From Streptomyces sp. NRRL F-6492 (GTDB lineage Bacteria; Actinomycetota; Actinomycetes; Streptomycetales; Streptomycetaceae): a DNA stretch of 64,000 nt. The position numbers and the translations under genes were made by a program. Positions 44,181 to 54,053 of this stretch are shown in pieces. Each line of letters opens with the position of its first letter. The first letter of the stretch is position 1. Location: positions 1-64,000 of the forward strand of contig NZ_LGEG01000277.1 of the NCBI RefSeq assembly GCF_001280125.1, in the 5' to 3' direction. A model generated the notes under the pieces. That model searched no databases and had not been told where the DNA came from. It worked only from the letters and a program-made list of their open reading frames with translations.

Positions 44181-44972
44181 TCAGCTCTTGGGGACCTTGA
44201 GCGCAGCCCACGAGGTCGCGCCCGGCCACCCGTCGGCGTCGTCACCGGAGAACCCGAGCTTTCGCTGCCACCGGGCGTAGCTCTGGCGGTCGCTTTCGGT
44301 CCACTGGGGACCGGGGCCCTCGCGGTAGGCCGAGCAGCCCTCGGCAACGAGCCTGCGCCCCATCGCCGTGACGATCGGCGACCGCGGAGCGCGCTTGAAC
44401 CATGCGACGCCCGGGAACGGCTCGAACTGTGGCGAGGGCGTACCGCCCCCGCCACTCGGGCGCGGGGCGCCACGCTGGACCCACGCGTACAGCGCCGGTC
44501 CCGGGCACGCGGTCGCGTAACCGTCCTTGTGGCCCCGGATCTCGTTGCCGGCGTCGCCGTCCTCGCGCAGCCACTCGATCGCGTCGCGCAGGCCGTCGAG
44601 CTGCGCGTCAGTGGGCGTGGTGAGTCCCTCGTCGCCGACCATGGCGCACACGGCGTAGTGACCGGTGTTCAGCGCGGCGGACCCGTTCGCGCCGGTCCGA
44701 CGGTGGGCGCCGCGGCCCTCGTAGACGTAGCCGTGCGGGCAGACCATCGCCGAGTACGCGATGTCGCTGTAGTCCTCCTCTCGGTTGGCGAGGTGGCTCG
44801 CCTGAATCGCCCGGACCCTGCCGGCGCACTGGCCGTGGTTCTCCGGGCGGGCGAGGGACGCGGGGACGGGCGACCCCTCGTAATGGATCTTCACTCCGCG
44901 GGTGCTGCCGATGTAGGCGAGCGCGTAGCGGGAGGGACGTGCGCCCCACTGGGCGCGGCTGACGAACTTCAA
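44181..44972 (-). CDS. Endolysin: N-acetylmuramoyl-L-alanine amidase
   Basis: A 263-residue protein; TTG 44972 is chosen because GGAGGG lies 5 bases upstream. Residues 1-165 form an Amidase_2/PGRP fold (FVSRAQWGARPSRYALAY; VKIHYEGSPVP; GYVYEGRGAHRRTGANG; NTGHYAVCAMVG; EIRGHKDGYATACPG) with His ligands and a Cys for zinc. After a Gly/Pro linker, the C-terminal 80 residues look like a short peptidoglycan-binding domain (QSYARWQRKLGFSGDDADGW). It cuts peptidoglycan at lysis. Confidence 0.9.
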   Translation of the reverse strand: MKFVSRAQWGARPSRYALAYIGSTRGVKIHYEGSPVPASLARPENHGQCAGRVRAIQASHLANREEDYSDIAYSAMVCPHGYVYEGRGAHRRTGANGSAALNTGHYAVCAMVGDEGLTTPTDAQLDGLRDAIEWLREDGDAGNEIRGHKDGYATACPGPALYAWVQRGAPRPSGGGGTPSPQFEPFPGVAWFKRAPRSPIVTAMGRRLVAEGCSAYREGPGPQWTESDRQSYARWQRKLGFSGDDADGWPGATSWAALKVPKS

Positions 44973-44995
44973 AGGGCCCTCCGGGCATAGAAAAA

Positions 44996-45014
44996 GCCCC
45001 GAGCCACATCGGGC
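44996..45014 (-). terminator. Short hairpin with U-run before endolysin
   Basis: On the minus strand a 6-bp stem (complement of 44996-45014) is followed by TTTTTC, between the tail fibre and endolysin genes. It may partly reduce read-through into the lysis genes. Confidence 0.6.
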
Positions 45015-45043
45015 GCGGGACGGTGGATGAGGGGGCGGACGGG

Positions 45044-46978
45044 CTAGGCGAGCGCCGTCCAAAACCTGTTGGAGCCGTTCTCCATCGAGGCGAGGGTGAG
45101 CGAGGCGGGGGCGGTGGCGGCGCCGGTCGCGTAGGAGCCGAATCGGCGAACCGGGGTCAGTCCGAAGACGTTCGGCGGTGAGCCGAACGAGCTCTCGGCG
45201 ACGAGCATCATGGGGCCGTCGCCGGTGCTGGTGTTGTACTGGAAGCGCCAGGCAACGAAGTACAGGCCGGCGGGGGCGGAGTAGGCAGCGGTCAGCGGGA
45301 CCGAGACGGTAGCGCCGCCGGTGTTGTGGACCTCGGCCGGCTCGGCGCCCGCGGTCGACAGGTCGGCGGTCTGCGCGACTCGCGTCCCAGAAGCGTTGTA
45401 GAGCGCGGCCCATGAGCCGCTGGCGAGTCCCCCCGCGTATCCGCCGAAGTGCCACGCGATCTTGGTCACGGACGCTGCCGACCGCAGGTATACGGCTGTG
45501 ACCCGGATCGGTCCCGACCCGGGGTAGAGCGGGGCGGAGTGACCGAGGGCGGGGTCGAACGCCCACGTCAGCAGACCGTGGTCGCTCGCGCGGAACTCGC
45601 CCCCGCCGAGCGCGTCTACATAGGACTTGCGGGTGAGATGGTTGTCGGTGGTCGGCGCGGCAGATGAGGATGGGACGGCGCTGAACGTCTTGCTTCCGCT
45701 GATCGTCTGACTTCCTGCGAGCAGGACGGCGGCCGAGGTCTGCGCGTACCGTGCGTCGGCCGCGGCCTGGTCGAGCGCGCCGACGTCGGACGCGACGAGC
45801 GAGACGACGCCCGTCTTGCCGTTGACGGACGCTACGGCGCCGCCCCCGCTCGCGCCCACGGTGACGATCTGTCCGTCGCCCTGCCGGATCTTGGCGACGC
45901 CGCCCTCGCTGTAGAGGACTGCGGCGCCCGCGGCGGCGGCGGTCGGTACGGTCGTGGCGTCCTTGACGACGATCACGCCGAGGCCCCCGCCGCTGTCCGC
46001 GGTGGCGTCGCCGACCCTGAGATTGCGGTCGATGTAGACGTTTCCGGTCTGGACTCGAACCGAGCCGGTCGACCGGATCTCAAAGAGGGTGGTCGCCTTG
46101 TCCTCGGCCTTGACGACGAGCGGCAGCTCGGACGATCCGGCAGGGAGCGTGACCACGGCCGGGCCGGCCGCGGGTACGGCGCCGACGTCGGCCGCGGCCA
46201 GGACCACGGCGGCGGCGCTCTTGCCGTTGACGGACTGCACGACGCCGCCGGGGCCGGTTGCGCCGATCGCTCCGGGGTCGCCCTTGTCGCCCTTCGGACC
46301 CTTGAGGGAGCCGAGGACGCTTCCCCACGACGCCGAGGTTTGACGCTGGTAGATGTTGCCGCTGTCGATGCGGAGCAGCATGTCGCCGGCGCGTGTGCCG
46401 GCTGTCGGTGTGGTGCTGTCGTTGACGTACCAAGCGGCGCCCCGCACGTCGCCGCCGAGCTGCGCCCACGCACCGGCGGTGCGCTGCCACGTCGAGACGG
46501 TCGTCGAGGTGACCCCGAGTGCGGTTGCTGTCTCGTACCGCACGTACAGGTCGCCGTCGGTGCCGAGGCCGGCGGCCGGGGCCGAGGCGCCGGTGTAGAT
46601 CCGCGAGCCGGCCGGGCCCTGTGGTCCGGCGGGTCCGGGTACGCCGACGTAGTTCGGTTTCGAGGGGTCCGTCGGAGCGATATCGGCGAGGTCGACCTCG
46701 GGCCGCGCCCGGGGCAACAGCACGTTGTACGAGCGGCCCAGGGGGATTCCCGAGAGCTGCTCGGTCACGACGTACGCCCACCCGGACGGGTCCATGTCGG
46801 GGGCATCGGTGGCGGGCAGCGTCACCTCGACCGCGCCCTGCGCGTCGAGCTGCACGGTTACCGGCCCGCCGAGGATGACGTCGGCGGCAGGAAAGGTCAG
46901 CGTCGCGGGTGAGCGAACGATGAGCGCCCCCGACAGCGGCGTGCCGTCGGGGGCGAGGAAGCGAGCGCGAAGGGTCAC
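45044..46978 (-). CDS. Tail fibre protein with collagen-like repeats
   Basis: A 644-residue protein from GTG 46978. Residues 1-105 form a tail-attachment domain. Two short collagen-like blocks (VPGPAGPQGPAGS and KGPKGDKGDPGAIGATGPGG) alternate with beta-rich segments. Two SVNGK repeats (VVQSVNGKSAAAVVLAAADV; VASVNGKTGVVSLVASDVGA) are typical of trimeric fibre shafts. The C-terminal 170 residues would be the receptor-binding head. It likely determines host range. Confidence 0.87.
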   Translation of the reverse strand: MTLRARFLAPDGTPLSGALIVRSPATLTFPAADVILGGPVTVQLDAQGAVEVTLPATDAPDMDPSGWAYVVTEQLSGIPLGRSYNVLLPRARPEVDLADIAPTDPSKPNYVGVPGPAGPQGPAGSRIYTGASAPAAGLGTDGDLYVRYETATALGVTSTTVSTWQRTAGAWAQLGGDVRGAAWYVNDSTTPTAGTRAGDMLLRIDSGNIYQRQTSASWGSVLGSLKGPKGDKGDPGAIGATGPGGVVQSVNGKSAAAVVLAAADVGAVPAAGPAVVTLPAGSSELPLVVKAEDKATTLFEIRSTGSVRVQTGNVYIDRNLRVGDATADSGGGLGVIVVKDATTVPTAAAAGAAVLYSEGGVAKIRQGDGQIVTVGASGGGAVASVNGKTGVVSLVASDVGALDQAAADARYAQTSAAVLLAGSQTISGSKTFSAVPSSSAAPTTDNHLTRKSYVDALGGGEFRASDHGLLTWAFDPALGHSAPLYPGSGPIRVTAVYLRSAASVTKIAWHFGGYAGGLASGSWAALYNASGTRVAQTADLSTAGAEPAEVHNTGGATVSVPLTAAYSAPAGLYFVAWRFQYNTSTGDGPMMLVAESSFGSPPNVFGLTPVRRFGSYATGAATAPASLTLASMENGSNRFWTALA

Positions 46979-47014
46979 GGTGGGTATGGACGGTGGCAGC
47001 AGGGCGGACCCTCC

Positions 47015-47899
47015 TTAGTCGTCGATCGTGCGCAGTCCCAGCGGGGCGCGCTCCGGGTCGGGCCGTCGCCTGGTCTCGGACGGAGACGCCTCGGTTGCCG
47101 CGGGGCCGGTGCCCTGCTGCGCGGCGACGGTGGCTGTTGTGGGACGTGTCGGCACGCGGGGGGCCTCGTCGGGCGTGTAGGTGTGGCGGTAGAGCGCCGA
47201 ATAGAGCCGTGTCTCGACGTCGCGGTTCGGTTCCTTGTTGCGGTGCTCGACCGTCCACTCGACCCACTGCATGAATTCCACGTCGTGCATGGGCTGCTGG
47301 ATGAATCGGTTGGTCCACGTACCGGGGGCGCAGTCGTATTCGGCGACCGTGATCGCGGTGCCGCCCTCGGGCTTCATGGTGACCTTGACCTGTCCGCCGC
47401 CGGTGTTGGCGTAGGTGTAGAGCTCGATCTCGGCGACCGCGTGTGTTGCCGGGCCGGACCCCCACCACGCCGGTTGATAGGTGGTGAGTGCCGTGTTCTG
47501 TCGCTCGGTGGGGTGGAGCTGTAGGGGGAGCATGGGCCGGCCGAGAAACCGGTCGGAGAAGGCGTCATCCATGAGGATGGGCGTCGGGCGTTCCTTGTCG
47601 CGGCTCCATATGCGGATCATCTGATCGTCTTCGAGGATGTCGTCGCCGACGGTCAGCGCGCGGGTTCCGTTGGCTCGACGCAGGAACAGCCCCCAGTCCC
47701 CTTGAGCGGTTTGACCGACTTTGAAAGTCGCGACCCCTTCGGGCGTCTGGGCGATGAGCTGCCCTCCCTCGCCGATGACGATGTCGCCGTGCAGGATCTG
47801 ATCGAGGGCAGGGCGGATGTTCGCGCGGCCGGAGAGCTCGCGCACCCGCCGTTCGAGTTCGCGGATTCGGTCGAGCAGGTCGAGGGGGATTGCTGCCAC
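47015..47899 (-). CDS. Minor tail protein
   Basis: A 294-residue protein from GTG 47899, sharing a base with the preceding stop. It starts with a coiled coil (LLDRIRELERRVRELSGRAN), then a beta-rich region with DIVIGEGGQLIAQTPEGVAT and TERQNTALTTYQPAWWGSGP. This resembles baseplate/fibre-base proteins of Streptomyces siphophages. Location between the hub protein and the fibre supports a tail-tip role. Confidence 0.75.
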   Translation of the reverse strand: MAAIPLDLLDRIRELERRVRELSGRANIRPALDQILHGDIVIGEGGQLIAQTPEGVATFKVGQTAQGDWGLFLRRANGTRALTVGDDILEDDQMIRIWSRDKERPTPILMDDAFSDRFLGRPMLPLQLHPTERQNTALTTYQPAWWGSGPATHAVAEIELYTYANTGGGQVKVTMKPEGGTAITVAEYDCAPGTWTNRFIQQPMHDVEFMQWVEWTVEHRNKEPNRDVETRLYSALYRHTYTPDEAPRVPTRPTTATVAAQQGTGPAATEASPSETRRRPDPERAPLGLRTIDD

Positions 47900-49005
47900 T
47901 AGGCGGCCTCCAAAAATAGGCGGGCGGTCTCGGGCCGGCCGCGAAGGGGTGGGGAGATCGCGAGGCCGACCACGCGGTACCGGCGGTCGAGGCCCTCGGC
48001 CCACCACAGGTCACGGATGCGCACGCGGACGGTGGCGCCGAGCAGGGCGGGCGAGAGGGGGGTGCGGTCGAGTGCGACCGTGAGCTCGGGGATCGTCTGC
48101 GGGTGCAGAGCGGCGGCCAGGTCGGCGCGTGCATGTGCGTCGAGGGTCGCCTGCTCGGTCACCGTGCTGTAGTCGCTGGTGCCGTCCAGCCGAGGCCATC
48201 CGGCGGTGAGCTGCCCGGTCTCTTCGAGCAGCTCGGACATGATCGGCAGCGACTCTTTCGTCTGGTTGCGGTTGTCGCTGGCCCCTCGGCTCTGCCACAC
48301 GTTCGCCTGCACGGTGGCGTCGATGGGCCACCCGTAGGAAAGGATCGGGCCCGGGTGGTCGAGGACTACCTCGCTCGCCCCGGTTCGGATGACGGGGGCG
48401 CCGAGCTGCACCTGCTTGATCCGCCGGCCGCTACCGGGGTCGCGGTAGCTCGCGATCCGCCACTCGAACCCTGATTCGACCGCGGCGAGTTGGTCGATCA
48501 CCTCCCGGATTCGGGGCACGTCGTACCGGCGAAAGGTCCGGTCCCGGAGCACGCCCGAGAGCTGCTCGGCGTCGTACTCGATGCCGATTTCGCCGCCGGG
48601 CAGGCTCGCGGCGTAGTCGAGCAGCCCCCGCACGATGTCGAATTGATCAACCTGCTTGGCTTCTTGGGTGTGGAGAATCGCGCGGTGATCGAGGTATGAC
48701 GCCCACCCGCCCGCCTGCACCTGTAGGCCGAGAAACCCGCGGCTGCTGCTGGTGAGCGAGGCGGTCCAGAGCACGCCGCCCCACCAGATTTCCGAGCCAC
48801 GCTCGATCCACACGGCGGTTCGGCCAGGCTCGACCGCGGCGCGGGCGCGGGCGGCGACCGCGCGGTTCGGCAGGGGGATCGTGGCCGAGGCGGTGCCCAC
48901 CTTGCCTATGTAGTCGTCGAGCGACACGTCGGTGATCGGAAGGACGTCGAGGACCTGGTCGCTGCGCAGGTCGCAGAGAACAACCCTGTACGTGGGGAAC
49001 GCCAA
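47899..49005 (-). CDS. Tail-tip/baseplate hub protein (Gp37-like)
   Basis: A 368-residue protein from TTG 49005 with AGGGGGG upstream. It matches the siphovirus tail-hub group: [40 protein letters not shown], and [22 protein letters not shown] stretches ([17 protein letters not shown]). These proteins close the tail tube at the tip. Confidence 0.8.
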   Translation of the reverse strand: MAFPTYRVVLCDLRSDQVLDVLPITDVSLDDYIGKVGTASATIPLPNRAVAARARAAVEPGRTAVWIERGSEIWWGGVLWTASLTSSSRGFLGLQVQAGGWASYLDHRAILHTQEAKQVDQFDIVRGLLDYAASLPGGEIGIEYDAEQLSGVLRDRTFRRYDVPRIREVIDQLAAVESGFEWRIASYRDPGSGRRIKQVQLGAPVIRTGASEVVLDHPGPILSYGWPIDATVQANVWQSRGASDNRNQTKESLPIMSELLEETGQLTAGWPRLDGTSDYSTVTEQATLDAHARADLAAALHPQTIPELTVALDRTPLSPALLGATVRVRIRDLWWAEGLDRRYRVVGLAISPPLRGRPETARLFLEAA

Positions 49006-49017
49006 CCGGGCACCCCC

Positions 49018-50001
49018 CTACGCGTCGAGCGGGTAGATCAGGCCGGACATGGCGGCCCACGTGGTCAGCGAGGGGTTTCCGATCAGCTTGAGATGCCCGT
49101 TCGTCTGAGCATCGACCTTGATCGGCACGCCGCCGGCGGCGATCGAGAGGGAGGTGTGCAGCGCAGGGCGGGCAGCAGCAGGCAGGGCAGCGGCGAGAGG
49201 CTGACCCGAGTTGGGGGGCGAGGCGTTGGTCGCCCATGAGATCCCGCCGCGCCACTGGAGGTGAGGCACTCCGCCAAGCGTGATCCGCCGGTACCGCAGC
49301 GTCCCTTGGTTGTTGCCGCCGTTGGTGTAGCCGGCGGCGAGGGTGGGCGCCGTCCACCCGATCACCGGGTCGAGGGTCTGCCACGCCGCGCCGTCCCACC
49401 GGTCGAGGCCGCTGCCGTTGTCCCGGAACTGACCCGGATACGCGCCGGAGAAGCTCAGCCCGTACCCGCGGGGGATGATCCCGCCGTACGCCGAGGTGTA
49501 CCTGCGCCGGTCGACGAGGGCCGAGCCCCACGTGATCCCGCCGGTGCCCGCACTCGTACCCGCGGGCACGGTGATTTCCCACAGCCGCAGCGCGGCCGGG
49601 GGGAGCGTGGGCGGGGTGGGCGTGGCGATCTCAGGGCCCCGGATGATCTCGACGCGAGCGAGGGTCTGAGTGCCGTTGTCGTACGCCTCGTCGTAGACCC
49701 GAAGCACTACGGCGTCGATCCGCCCATACTGCGCGTGTCCGTCGCCGACGGTGAGCGTCTCGGGGGCGGTCACGGCGACCGGGTAGGCGCCTTGTGCGTC
49801 GGTGCCTTGCACCAAGGCGCGGCCGACACCGATCTGCACCTGCATGGCCGAGGTGCCGGTCGCCTTGAGCGCGTCCCCGCCGGCGATCACGCCGTCTCGG
49901 GTGGTCATCGGGCCCTCGGGGGCCATGACGCCGAGGGGGACAAGCCGTGTGTCCTCGCGGGTCTGCCCTGCGGAGAGCAGCCATCCGGCGCGCACGGTCA
50001 A
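49018..50001 (-). CDS. Minor tail protein
   Basis: A 327-residue protein from TTG 50001 with a strong AAGGAGG. N-terminal half: TTRDGVIAGGDALKATGTSA, GVGRALVQGTDAQGAYPVAV and GHAQYGRIDAVVLRVYDEAY; the C-terminal half is a beta-rich binding-type domain (TLAAGYTNGGNNQGTLRYRR). Common in Streptomyces siphophages; precise role unknown. Confidence 0.78.
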   Translation of the reverse strand: MTVRAGWLLSAGQTREDTRLVPLGVMAPEGPMTTRDGVIAGGDALKATGTSAMQVQIGVGRALVQGTDAQGAYPVAVTAPETLTVGDGHAQYGRIDAVVLRVYDEAYDNGTQTLARVEIIRGPEIATPTPPTLPPAALRLWEITVPAGTSAGTGGITWGSALVDRRRYTSAYGGIIPRGYGLSFSGAYPGQFRDNGSGLDRWDGAAWQTLDPVIGWTAPTLAAGYTNGGNNQGTLRYRRITLGGVPHLQWRGGISWATNASPPNSGQPLAAALPAAARPALHTSLSIAAGGVPIKVDAQTNGHLKLIGNPSLTTWAAMSGLIYPLDA

Positions 50002-50014
50002 AGGGAATACCTCC

Positions 50015-50926
50015 TTACCAGTGGGCCGACCGCCACCGGATCTCGCACGAGGCGCGAGGGTCGGTGGAGCCGGGGGCCGCGCGGAAGGCGAGCGAGGTCG
50101 CGCCCGGCGGAAGAATGAAAACGGGTTCGGGCACGCTGCGGGCGGTCGCGGTGTAGAGCCGCGATGTGCTGCCGTTCAGCGTCACGGTGCCCTCGCGGGT
50201 GTCGACGAGCAGCGTGTCGTCGGCGGCGAGGTCGATGTCGTACTCGATCACCTCGCCGGTGCGGACGTTCGTCAGAGAGGGGAGCGAGACCGGGCCCCGG
50301 AAGGTGACTGACGGGTGCGCGGGTGCGTCGCCCTCGTTCACCGAGCGGAGCGCGCCCGTGCTGCCGGGGGCCCCGAAGTCCAGTGGGTACAGCAGCCGTT
50401 CCGGGCCCGGAGTGGTCCGCCAGTCGAGACCGGGCTCGGGCGCAGGCAGAGCGGTCTCGGCCTGCTGCTCGATCAGGCCGTGCCGACGCGGGTCGGTGGC
50501 CTCGAATTGCAGCGCGCCCCCGGTGACGAGCCCGAGGGCGTAGCCACCGGCCCCGACCGGTACCGCTCGGCGCAGGCACCGTGCCCAGACGAGCAGGGGC
50601 GGGGAGTCGTCGAGCTGGACGACGAGCGGCAGCTCGTCGTCGCGGAGCGCGGTCGCGGCCGACAGCTCACGGACCGCGGCCCCCATCCGTCCGGGCTCGG
50701 TCCGGATTGCGAGCCCGTCGAGCGTGATCGTCCGTGACTGCGCGAGCAGCCGCCCGGGGTAGGCCCCGTGGCCGTCGGACCGGGGCACGGTGCCCGAGTC
50801 CAGCCCGGGGGAGTCCTCCCACCCTGAGAGCGACTCCCACCCGTACAGGGTGCCGGGGCCGAGCAGCAGCTCGCCGAACTGGACGTGTCCGGGCCTGCGG
50901 ACGCGATCACCGGGGGCCATGATCAC
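50015..50926 (-). CDS. Distal tail (Dit-like) protein
   Basis: A 303-residue protein; GTG 50926 overlaps the tape-measure stop (GTGA), and ATG 50920 is the alternative. It has the phage tail-family pattern: VQFGELLLGPGTLYGWESLS, then a beta-sandwich ending VTLNGSTSRLYTATARSVPE. Position directly after the tape measure is the normal place for Dit, which joins the tube to the tip. Confidence 0.82.
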   Translation of the reverse strand: MIMAPGDRVRRPGHVQFGELLLGPGTLYGWESLSGWEDSPGLDSGTVPRSDGHGAYPGRLLAQSRTITLDGLAIRTEPGRMGAAVRELSAATALRDDELPLVVQLDDSPPLLVWARCLRRAVPVGAGGYALGLVTGGALQFEATDPRRHGLIEQQAETALPAPEPGLDWRTTPGPERLLYPLDFGAPGSTGALRSVNEGDAPAHPSVTFRGPVSLPSLTNVRTGEVIEYDIDLAADDTLLVDTREGTVTLNGSTSRLYTATARSVPEPVFILPPGATSLAFRAAPGSTDPRASCEIRWRSAHW

Positions 50927-53340
50927 CCCCGTGCCTTCATGTGCCACGCGAGCGCGGTCGCGTTCTGGTCGGGGGACTGCTCGCCGCCGTGCCAGTTCTC
51001 GATATGGACGGTCGGCCCCCAACCACCGGCCGAGGCGCCCCCGCCCGCGGGCGCCCCCGCGGTGGCGAGCTGCGGACCGGCCGGCACCTGCACGAGATTG
51101 CGCATGGACCGGGCGACGGCGGGTGACCCCGCCTTGATGCCCTCGACGATTCCCGCGGGGATGAAGCGGCCGATCTTGTCTCGCATGAGCCGCGACGGAG
51201 AATGAATTCCGAGCGCTTTCGCAATGGGTCCCGGAATCAGATTCTTGGCCCAAGACATCAAGGTCGACTTGAGCCATGAGCCCATGCCCTTGATGCCGTT
51301 CCACAGCCCGTAAATCAGGTCGCGGCCCTTGTCGTAGAGCATGGTTCCGAAGTTGCCGAAGTAGCCCGCGATCGAGCCGGGGAGTCCGCGAACGTAGTCG
51401 AGCATCTCGCCCGCTTTGCGGACCGTGCCCGTCTTGATGGAATCCCAATGCCGGATTATCAGGCCGATCAACGTCCAGTTAAGGAAGAAATCGACGATCC
51501 GGCCGGGAACACCCTTAACCCAATCGACCGTGGCGTTCCACGCGCTGACGGTTCCGCTCTTGATGGAGTCCCAGTGCTTGATGATCAGGCCGACGATCGT
51601 CCAATTCAAGAAGAATTGAAGGATCGTTTCTCCGACCCATTTCAACTTTCCCCAGACCCAATCCCACGCGGCCTTTGTTGCGCCGACGATCGTGTCCCAG
51701 TTGGCGACGATCAGGGCGACGATCCCGACCACCGCGGCGATCACGAGCGCAATCGGCCCCATGGCGAGCAGCCACGCCGCAGCCATCCGGGCACCCTGTA
51801 TCAGGGACTGCGTGCCCATGACGACCCACGCCGCGACCACTCGTACGGCAGCAGCCGCGGCGCCCGCTCCCTGGGCGATCCAGCCCGCGAGCATCGACGC
51901 GTTGAGCAGGACAAACCGCGCTGCTGCGGCTACCCCTGCGGCGGTCTGAGTGGCCCATCCGGTGACCACCGCGACGGTGGCCGTCCACGCGGTGACCCCG
52001 AGCGCGACGAGCGTCGGCAGCATCAGCACCGCGATCACGCCGGCGGCGATCGAGAGCGCCGTCGAGTGCTCCGAGACGAACGCAGCGCCCGCGCTGAACG
52101 CAGCGCCGAGCCCACCCGCCCCGACCCAATTCGCGAGCTTCTCGATAACCGGGATCGCGTAATTCCCGATGGCGCCGACGAGCTTCTGTTCGACGCCCCG
52201 CTTGAACGCCTCGATTTTCGTCGCCGCATTGTCGTGCAGCGCATTACCGGCGGCGTCCGTCGCTCCCTTTACGTCGCCAAGAGCCTTGACTGCATTCGAG
52301 GGGTCGAGCGAGAAGATCGCTTTCTGCATGTCCTCGGCCTTGGTGCCGAAAAGGCCGAGGGCGAGCTCGCTCTGTTTGGCTGGGTCCTTGACGCCCCGCA
52401 GTTTGTCGAGAACCTGATCGAGGGCCTTTGCCGCTTCCGGCCCGCCCTTCTGGAAGACCGTTTGCATTTTCTCGGCATTGAAACCGAGACTCGTATAGGC
52501 GTCGGCCGTGGCCTCTTCCATCGACTGAGCCATCAAGGTGAATTCCTTGAGGCTGTCGGCGACGGTGTCGGCGTCGCGGGCACCGCCTTGCAGGCCCTGC
52601 TGTAGCAGCCCCATCGACGTCTGAGCGTCGAGACCGAGCTGCCGGAATTCAGTCGGATACTCCGCGAAAGTGTCCAAGAGGTCTTCGGCGGCATCGACGC
52701 CGTTCTGCGACCCCTTCACGAGGACGTCGAGCGCTTCCTCGGCGGACTTGGCGAGCCCGTTTTTCATCATCGTGCCGACGGACCGACTCACCTTCGAGAC
52801 GTCCTCGCCCATGACCGAGGCGGCCGAAGCGACCTGCGTCGCAAGGGTCTTGACCTGCCCCTGCGTCGCCTCGGGCGGCAGCAGCCCCCCGCGGGCAATG
52901 CCCTTGATGATCTCGGCCCCGTCGCCGACCGAGTCGACGATCGCCGAGGCGTAGAGATCGCCCGCGACCTGGCCGTACTTGGCGGCGACCGGGCCCGTCG
53001 CGCCGAGCTGCGCCTGTAGCTGCCCGGGAATCTTGTCCTGTTCGAGGGCCTTGCCGATGCCGGCCATGAGCGCGGCCCCGATACCGGCGCCGATCGCCGC
53101 GACGGCGAACCCCTTAAGGGCGGTACCCATGCCGCGGGACGCTTCCGCGCCGCCGTCGGCCGCGCCGTCCGCGAGCCCGTCGCCGAGTGCGTCGCCGGCC
53201 TGCTCGCCGGCGCGGTCGGCCTCGGCGGCGATCCGATCGCCGCCCTGTCGCATCGCCTGCTCGGCGCGGGCGACACCGGCGACGGCGCCGGACTCGTCAA
53301 CGGTGATGGTGGCGGCGAGCTCGCCGACCATGAGGGCCAC
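50923..53340 (-). CDS. Tape measure protein
   Basis: An 805-residue protein from GTG 53340. N-terminal helical tape region with Gln/Ala/Glu-rich sequence; TMP core domain (LGLDAQTSMGLLQQGLQGGA; LGFNAEKMQTVFQKGGPEAA); a membrane-active central part of hydrophobic helices (about 400-560); repeated WDSIKSGTVSAWNATVDWVK / WDSIKTGTVRKAGEMLDYVR units; and the C-terminal ALGIHSPSRLMRDKIGRFIP motif found in many tape measures. Its length sets the tail at roughly 120 nm (inference from about 0.15 nm per residue). Confidence 0.95.
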   Translation of the reverse strand: MALMVGELAATITVDESGAVAGVARAEQAMRQGGDRIAAEADRAGEQAGDALGDGLADGAADGGAEASRGMGTALKGFAVAAIGAGIGAALMAGIGKALEQDKIPGQLQAQLGATGPVAAKYGQVAGDLYASAIVDSVGDGAEIIKGIARGGLLPPEATQGQVKTLATQVASAASVMGEDVSKVSRSVGTMMKNGLAKSAEEALDVLVKGSQNGVDAAEDLLDTFAEYPTEFRQLGLDAQTSMGLLQQGLQGGARDADTVADSLKEFTLMAQSMEEATADAYTSLGFNAEKMQTVFQKGGPEAAKALDQVLDKLRGVKDPAKQSELALGLFGTKAEDMQKAIFSLDPSNAVKALGDVKGATDAAGNALHDNAATKIEAFKRGVEQKLVGAIGNYAIPVIEKLANWVGAGGLGAAFSAGAAFVSEHSTALSIAAGVIAVLMLPTLVALGVTAWTATVAVVTGWATQTAAGVAAAARFVLLNASMLAGWIAQGAGAAAAAVRVVAAWVVMGTQSLIQGARMAAAWLLAMGPIALVIAAVVGIVALIVANWDTIVGATKAAWDWVWGKLKWVGETILQFFLNWTIVGLIIKHWDSIKSGTVSAWNATVDWVKGVPGRIVDFFLNWTLIGLIIRHWDSIKTGTVRKAGEMLDYVRGLPGSIAGYFGNFGTMLYDKGRDLIYGLWNGIKGMGSWLKSTLMSWAKNLIPGPIAKALGIHSPSRLMRDKIGRFIPAGIVEGIKAGSPAVARSMRNLVQVPAGPQLATAGAPAGGGASAGGWGPTVHIENWHGGEQSPDQNATALAWHMKARG

Positions 53341-53373
53341 AGTTCACCCCCCGGTCGGTCGTGCCGCACGGTG

Positions 53374-53574
53374 CTACCGAGCGGGCGAGTCAGGCGGGGG
53401 GTTGAGCAGGCGCGCGAGGCGCGTCTCGGTGCTGAGCAGGCCGAGCACCCGAACACGCAGCCACCGCCACGAGCGGGATTGCAGTAGTCCGGGGGTGCCG
53501 AGATCGAGCCCGTAGGTCTCGTGCAGATCAGCCTCGACGATCGGCCAGTCGTCGAGGATGCGAGCCCACGTCAC
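53374..53574 (-). CDS. Tail assembly chaperone, second frame
   Basis: A 66-residue frame whose GTG 53574 overlaps the stop of the preceding gene. It encodes VTWARILDDWPIVEADLHET and WRWLRVRVLGLLSTETRLAR. In most siphophages the two genes before the tape measure are tail chaperones joined by a programmed frameshift. Here a separate coupled start is present and I see no canonical slippery heptamer, so reinitiation is as likely as slippage. Confidence 0.75.
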   Translation of the reverse strand: MTWARILDDWPIVEADLHETYGLDLGTPGLLQSRSWRWLRVRVLGLLSTETRLARLLNPPPDSPAR

Positions 53575-54053
53575 TTGCGACGCTTGCCGCCCTTGCGCTT
53601 GCCGCGGCCCGGTTCCGGCCGGGTACTCGTACCACTCCCAGAGCCCGGATTCCTCGTCGAATTCGCCCCGCCCGACCGGCGCGCCGCTCGGTTCGGGGCC
53701 AGACGATTTGGGTCGCCGCCCGAGTTCCAGAACCGCTCGGCGGCGACCTTGTCCTGCGCGATCCACACCATGCAGGTGAGGGCCGCGTGTTTGAGCGCGG
53801 GCCACGACACGCCGTCGGCGAGCATCTCGTCGTAGGCGGTGCCGAGGACGTCGCGGAAGTGGTCGCGCTCGGCCGCGTCCGAGAGAACCGTTTCGTCGGC
53901 TCGGCCGCCGTCCGCGGCGACCGCGGCGGCGTGTACGAGGGCCTGCGTGCGCAGACCGACCTCGGCGGACGGGGCCGGCACCGCGTAGTGCCGGCCCCCG
54001 ATCGGGAGGGTGAGCGATTCGACGAGCAGCTCGTCGAGGGCCTCGAACGCCAT
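53571..54053 (-). CDS. Tail assembly chaperone
   Basis: A 160-residue protein: FEALDELLVESLTLPIGGRH at the start, helical middle (LKHAALTCMVWIAQDKVAAE), and a basic tail (GRGKRKGGKRRK). Position between major tail protein and tape measure and the overlapping second frame are diagnostic of gpG-like chaperones. Its start overlaps the major tail protein stop by one base. Confidence 0.82.
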   Translation of the reverse strand: MAFEALDELLVESLTLPIGGRHYAVPAPSAEVGLRTQALVHAAAVAADGGRADETVLSDAAERDHFRDVLGTAYDEMLADGVSWPALKHAALTCMVWIAQDKVAAERFWNSGGDPNRLAPNRAARRSGGANSTRNPGSGSGTSTRPEPGRGKRKGGKRRK

